6,535 nt of DNA from J038 sp036734085 (lineage in GTDB: Bacteria; Chloroflexota; Anaerolineae; Aggregatilineales; Phototrophicaceae), in NCBI GenBank assembly GCA_036734085.1, contig DAIMZF010000170.1, positions 1 through 6,535 on the forward strand, written 5' to 3'. Every line of letters starts with the position of its first letter. Within the stretch, counting starts at the first letter, position 1. This document shows, piece by piece, positions 5,990 through 6,535 of the stretch. The position numbers and the translations under genes are program-made. The notes below the pieces were generated by a model that saw only the letters and a list, made by a program, of their open reading frames with translations, was not told the origin of the DNA and made no database searches.

Positions 5990-6535
5990 TCAGGATTGCG
6001 TGTCGAACAAGATAGTCACAGTGTCTGGTTCAGCCGATGGCGCGTCCTGTAACGGCAGACGCGCACCGCCACCTGTGGGGTATAGGCCAATGCGTAACCC
6101 GGCGATGTCATCTAAGCTCTCGGTATTCATCGGGATAAAGCGCCAATCCGGGATAATATCGCCTGTTCGCCACCACGTCGTATTAAAACGTCCTTCACGC
6201 GGGCGGCTATCGCTCTGGCTGATAGTCTCGCCTTGAGCGTCCAGCACATGCACAAATACCGTATAATCGCCGCGTGGTTGCGCGCTCGCCGTCCACCACA
6301 AATCCACACGGAAGCCATCCGCCATCACTTCAGTATCATATCCGCTTAAAGTGATGCCTTGTTCAAAACTTGCTTGTAAAGAGGTCACTTGCGCCGGGAT
6401 TGCAGGCTGAACCGGCCAGCGTTCCCATATCGGCCAATAGACCACCATCTCACCACCAGCAAGAACTGTCGGGCCAGTAATATCAAAGACATTAAAGGGT
6501 TGGAGTATATCCGGGAAGCCAATATCACCCACATT
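5990..6535 (-). CDS. C-terminal end of a probable membrane glycosyltransferase (runs off right edge)
   Basis: The frame is open from position 6535 to a TGA at 5992-5990, giving about 181 residues of a C-terminus. The first in-window possible start is a GTG at 6532, but no ribosome-binding site is visible there and the text reads as mid-protein, so I treat it as partial. Residues about 45-175 resemble the beta-sandwich domain found at the C-terminus of GT39-like (dolichyl-phosphate-mannose-type) multi-membrane proteins in Anaerolineae. The marks are a GITLSGYD strand, VDLWWTAS, YTVFVHVLDAQGETISQSDS, an Arg/Gly-rich turn, TTWWRTGDIIPDW and GLRIGLYPTGGGARLPL. Before it, ITGPTVLAGGEMVVYWPIWERWP looks like the end of a preceding region rather than a membrane helix. 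The domain is presumably extracytoplasmic and may bind sugar; both points are inference. The catalytic and membrane parts are outside the window, so the parent family is not proven. Confidence 0.7.
   Translation of the reverse strand, partial: NVGDIGFPDILQPFNVFDITGPTVLAGGEMVVYWPIWERWPVQPAIPAQVTSLQASFEQGITLSGYDTEVMADGFRVDLWWTASAQPRGDYTVFVHVLDAQGETISQSDSRPREGRFNTTWWRTGDIIPDWRFIPMNTESLDDIAGLRIGLYPTGGGARLPLQDAPSAEPDTVTILFDTQS

Noticed and set aside
6530..6532. GTG as the true start of the rightmost gene
   Set aside because: The frame is open to the window edge, and only three bases lie upstream, so no ribosome-binding site can be assessed. The protein text begins mid-domain, so truncation by the window is more likely.

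Overview
This window looks like ordinary chromosomal housekeeping DNA from a bacterium, most likely a member of the Chloroflexota (Anaerolineae-like). That placement is inference from family resemblance. The clues are a DUF2085 membrane protein with a Chloroflexi-style insert, a GT39-type C-terminal beta domain, an FHA protein whose core reads like other Anaerolineae FHA proteins, and a class II CCA-adding enzyme with a decayed HD domain. There is no rRNA or other phylogenetic marker here. I found no mobile element, CRISPR array, tRNA, phage gene or defence gene.

Layout, left to right. Positions 1-3016 hold a leftward cluster. Read in its own direction it starts with an FHA-domain protein (2477-3016), followed by hypoxanthine phosphoribosyltransferase (hpt, 1869-2426), a class II CCA tRNA nucleotidyltransferase/poly(A) polymerase-family protein (410-1864) and the start of a DUF2085 membrane protein that runs off the left edge (1-385). 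The last three genes are tightly packed, with gaps of 4 and 24 nt, and form a probable operon. A TATAAT box and a strong inverted repeat sit in the 50-nt gap between the FHA gene and hpt. A 110-nt divergent intergenic region (3017-3126) separates the FHA gene from a rightward gene (3127-4875). That gene encodes a three-part nucleoside kinase: TGS-like, threonyl-tRNA-synthetase-editing-like, then uridine kinase/PRK. It converges on a leftward Kv-beta-type aldo/keto reductase (4938-5903), and the two share one bidirectional intrinsic terminator (4889-4922). Upstream of the reductase, also leftward, is the C-terminal end of a large protein (5990-6535) with a beta-sandwich domain like those at the ends of Chloroflexi membrane glycosyltransferases.

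How the genes might relate: hpt (purine salvage) and the uridine-kinase-like protein both handle nucleosides or bases, and they flank an FHA phosphothreonine-binding protein. This is a loose theme rather than an obvious pathway. The most interesting points are regulatory or evolutionary: the hairpin over the hpt -10 box and Shine-Dalgarno sequence, loss of the HD metal ligands in the CCA enzyme, and a kinase carrying a synthetase-editing-like module without its catalytic histidines. I see no evidence for a previously undescribed multi-gene system.
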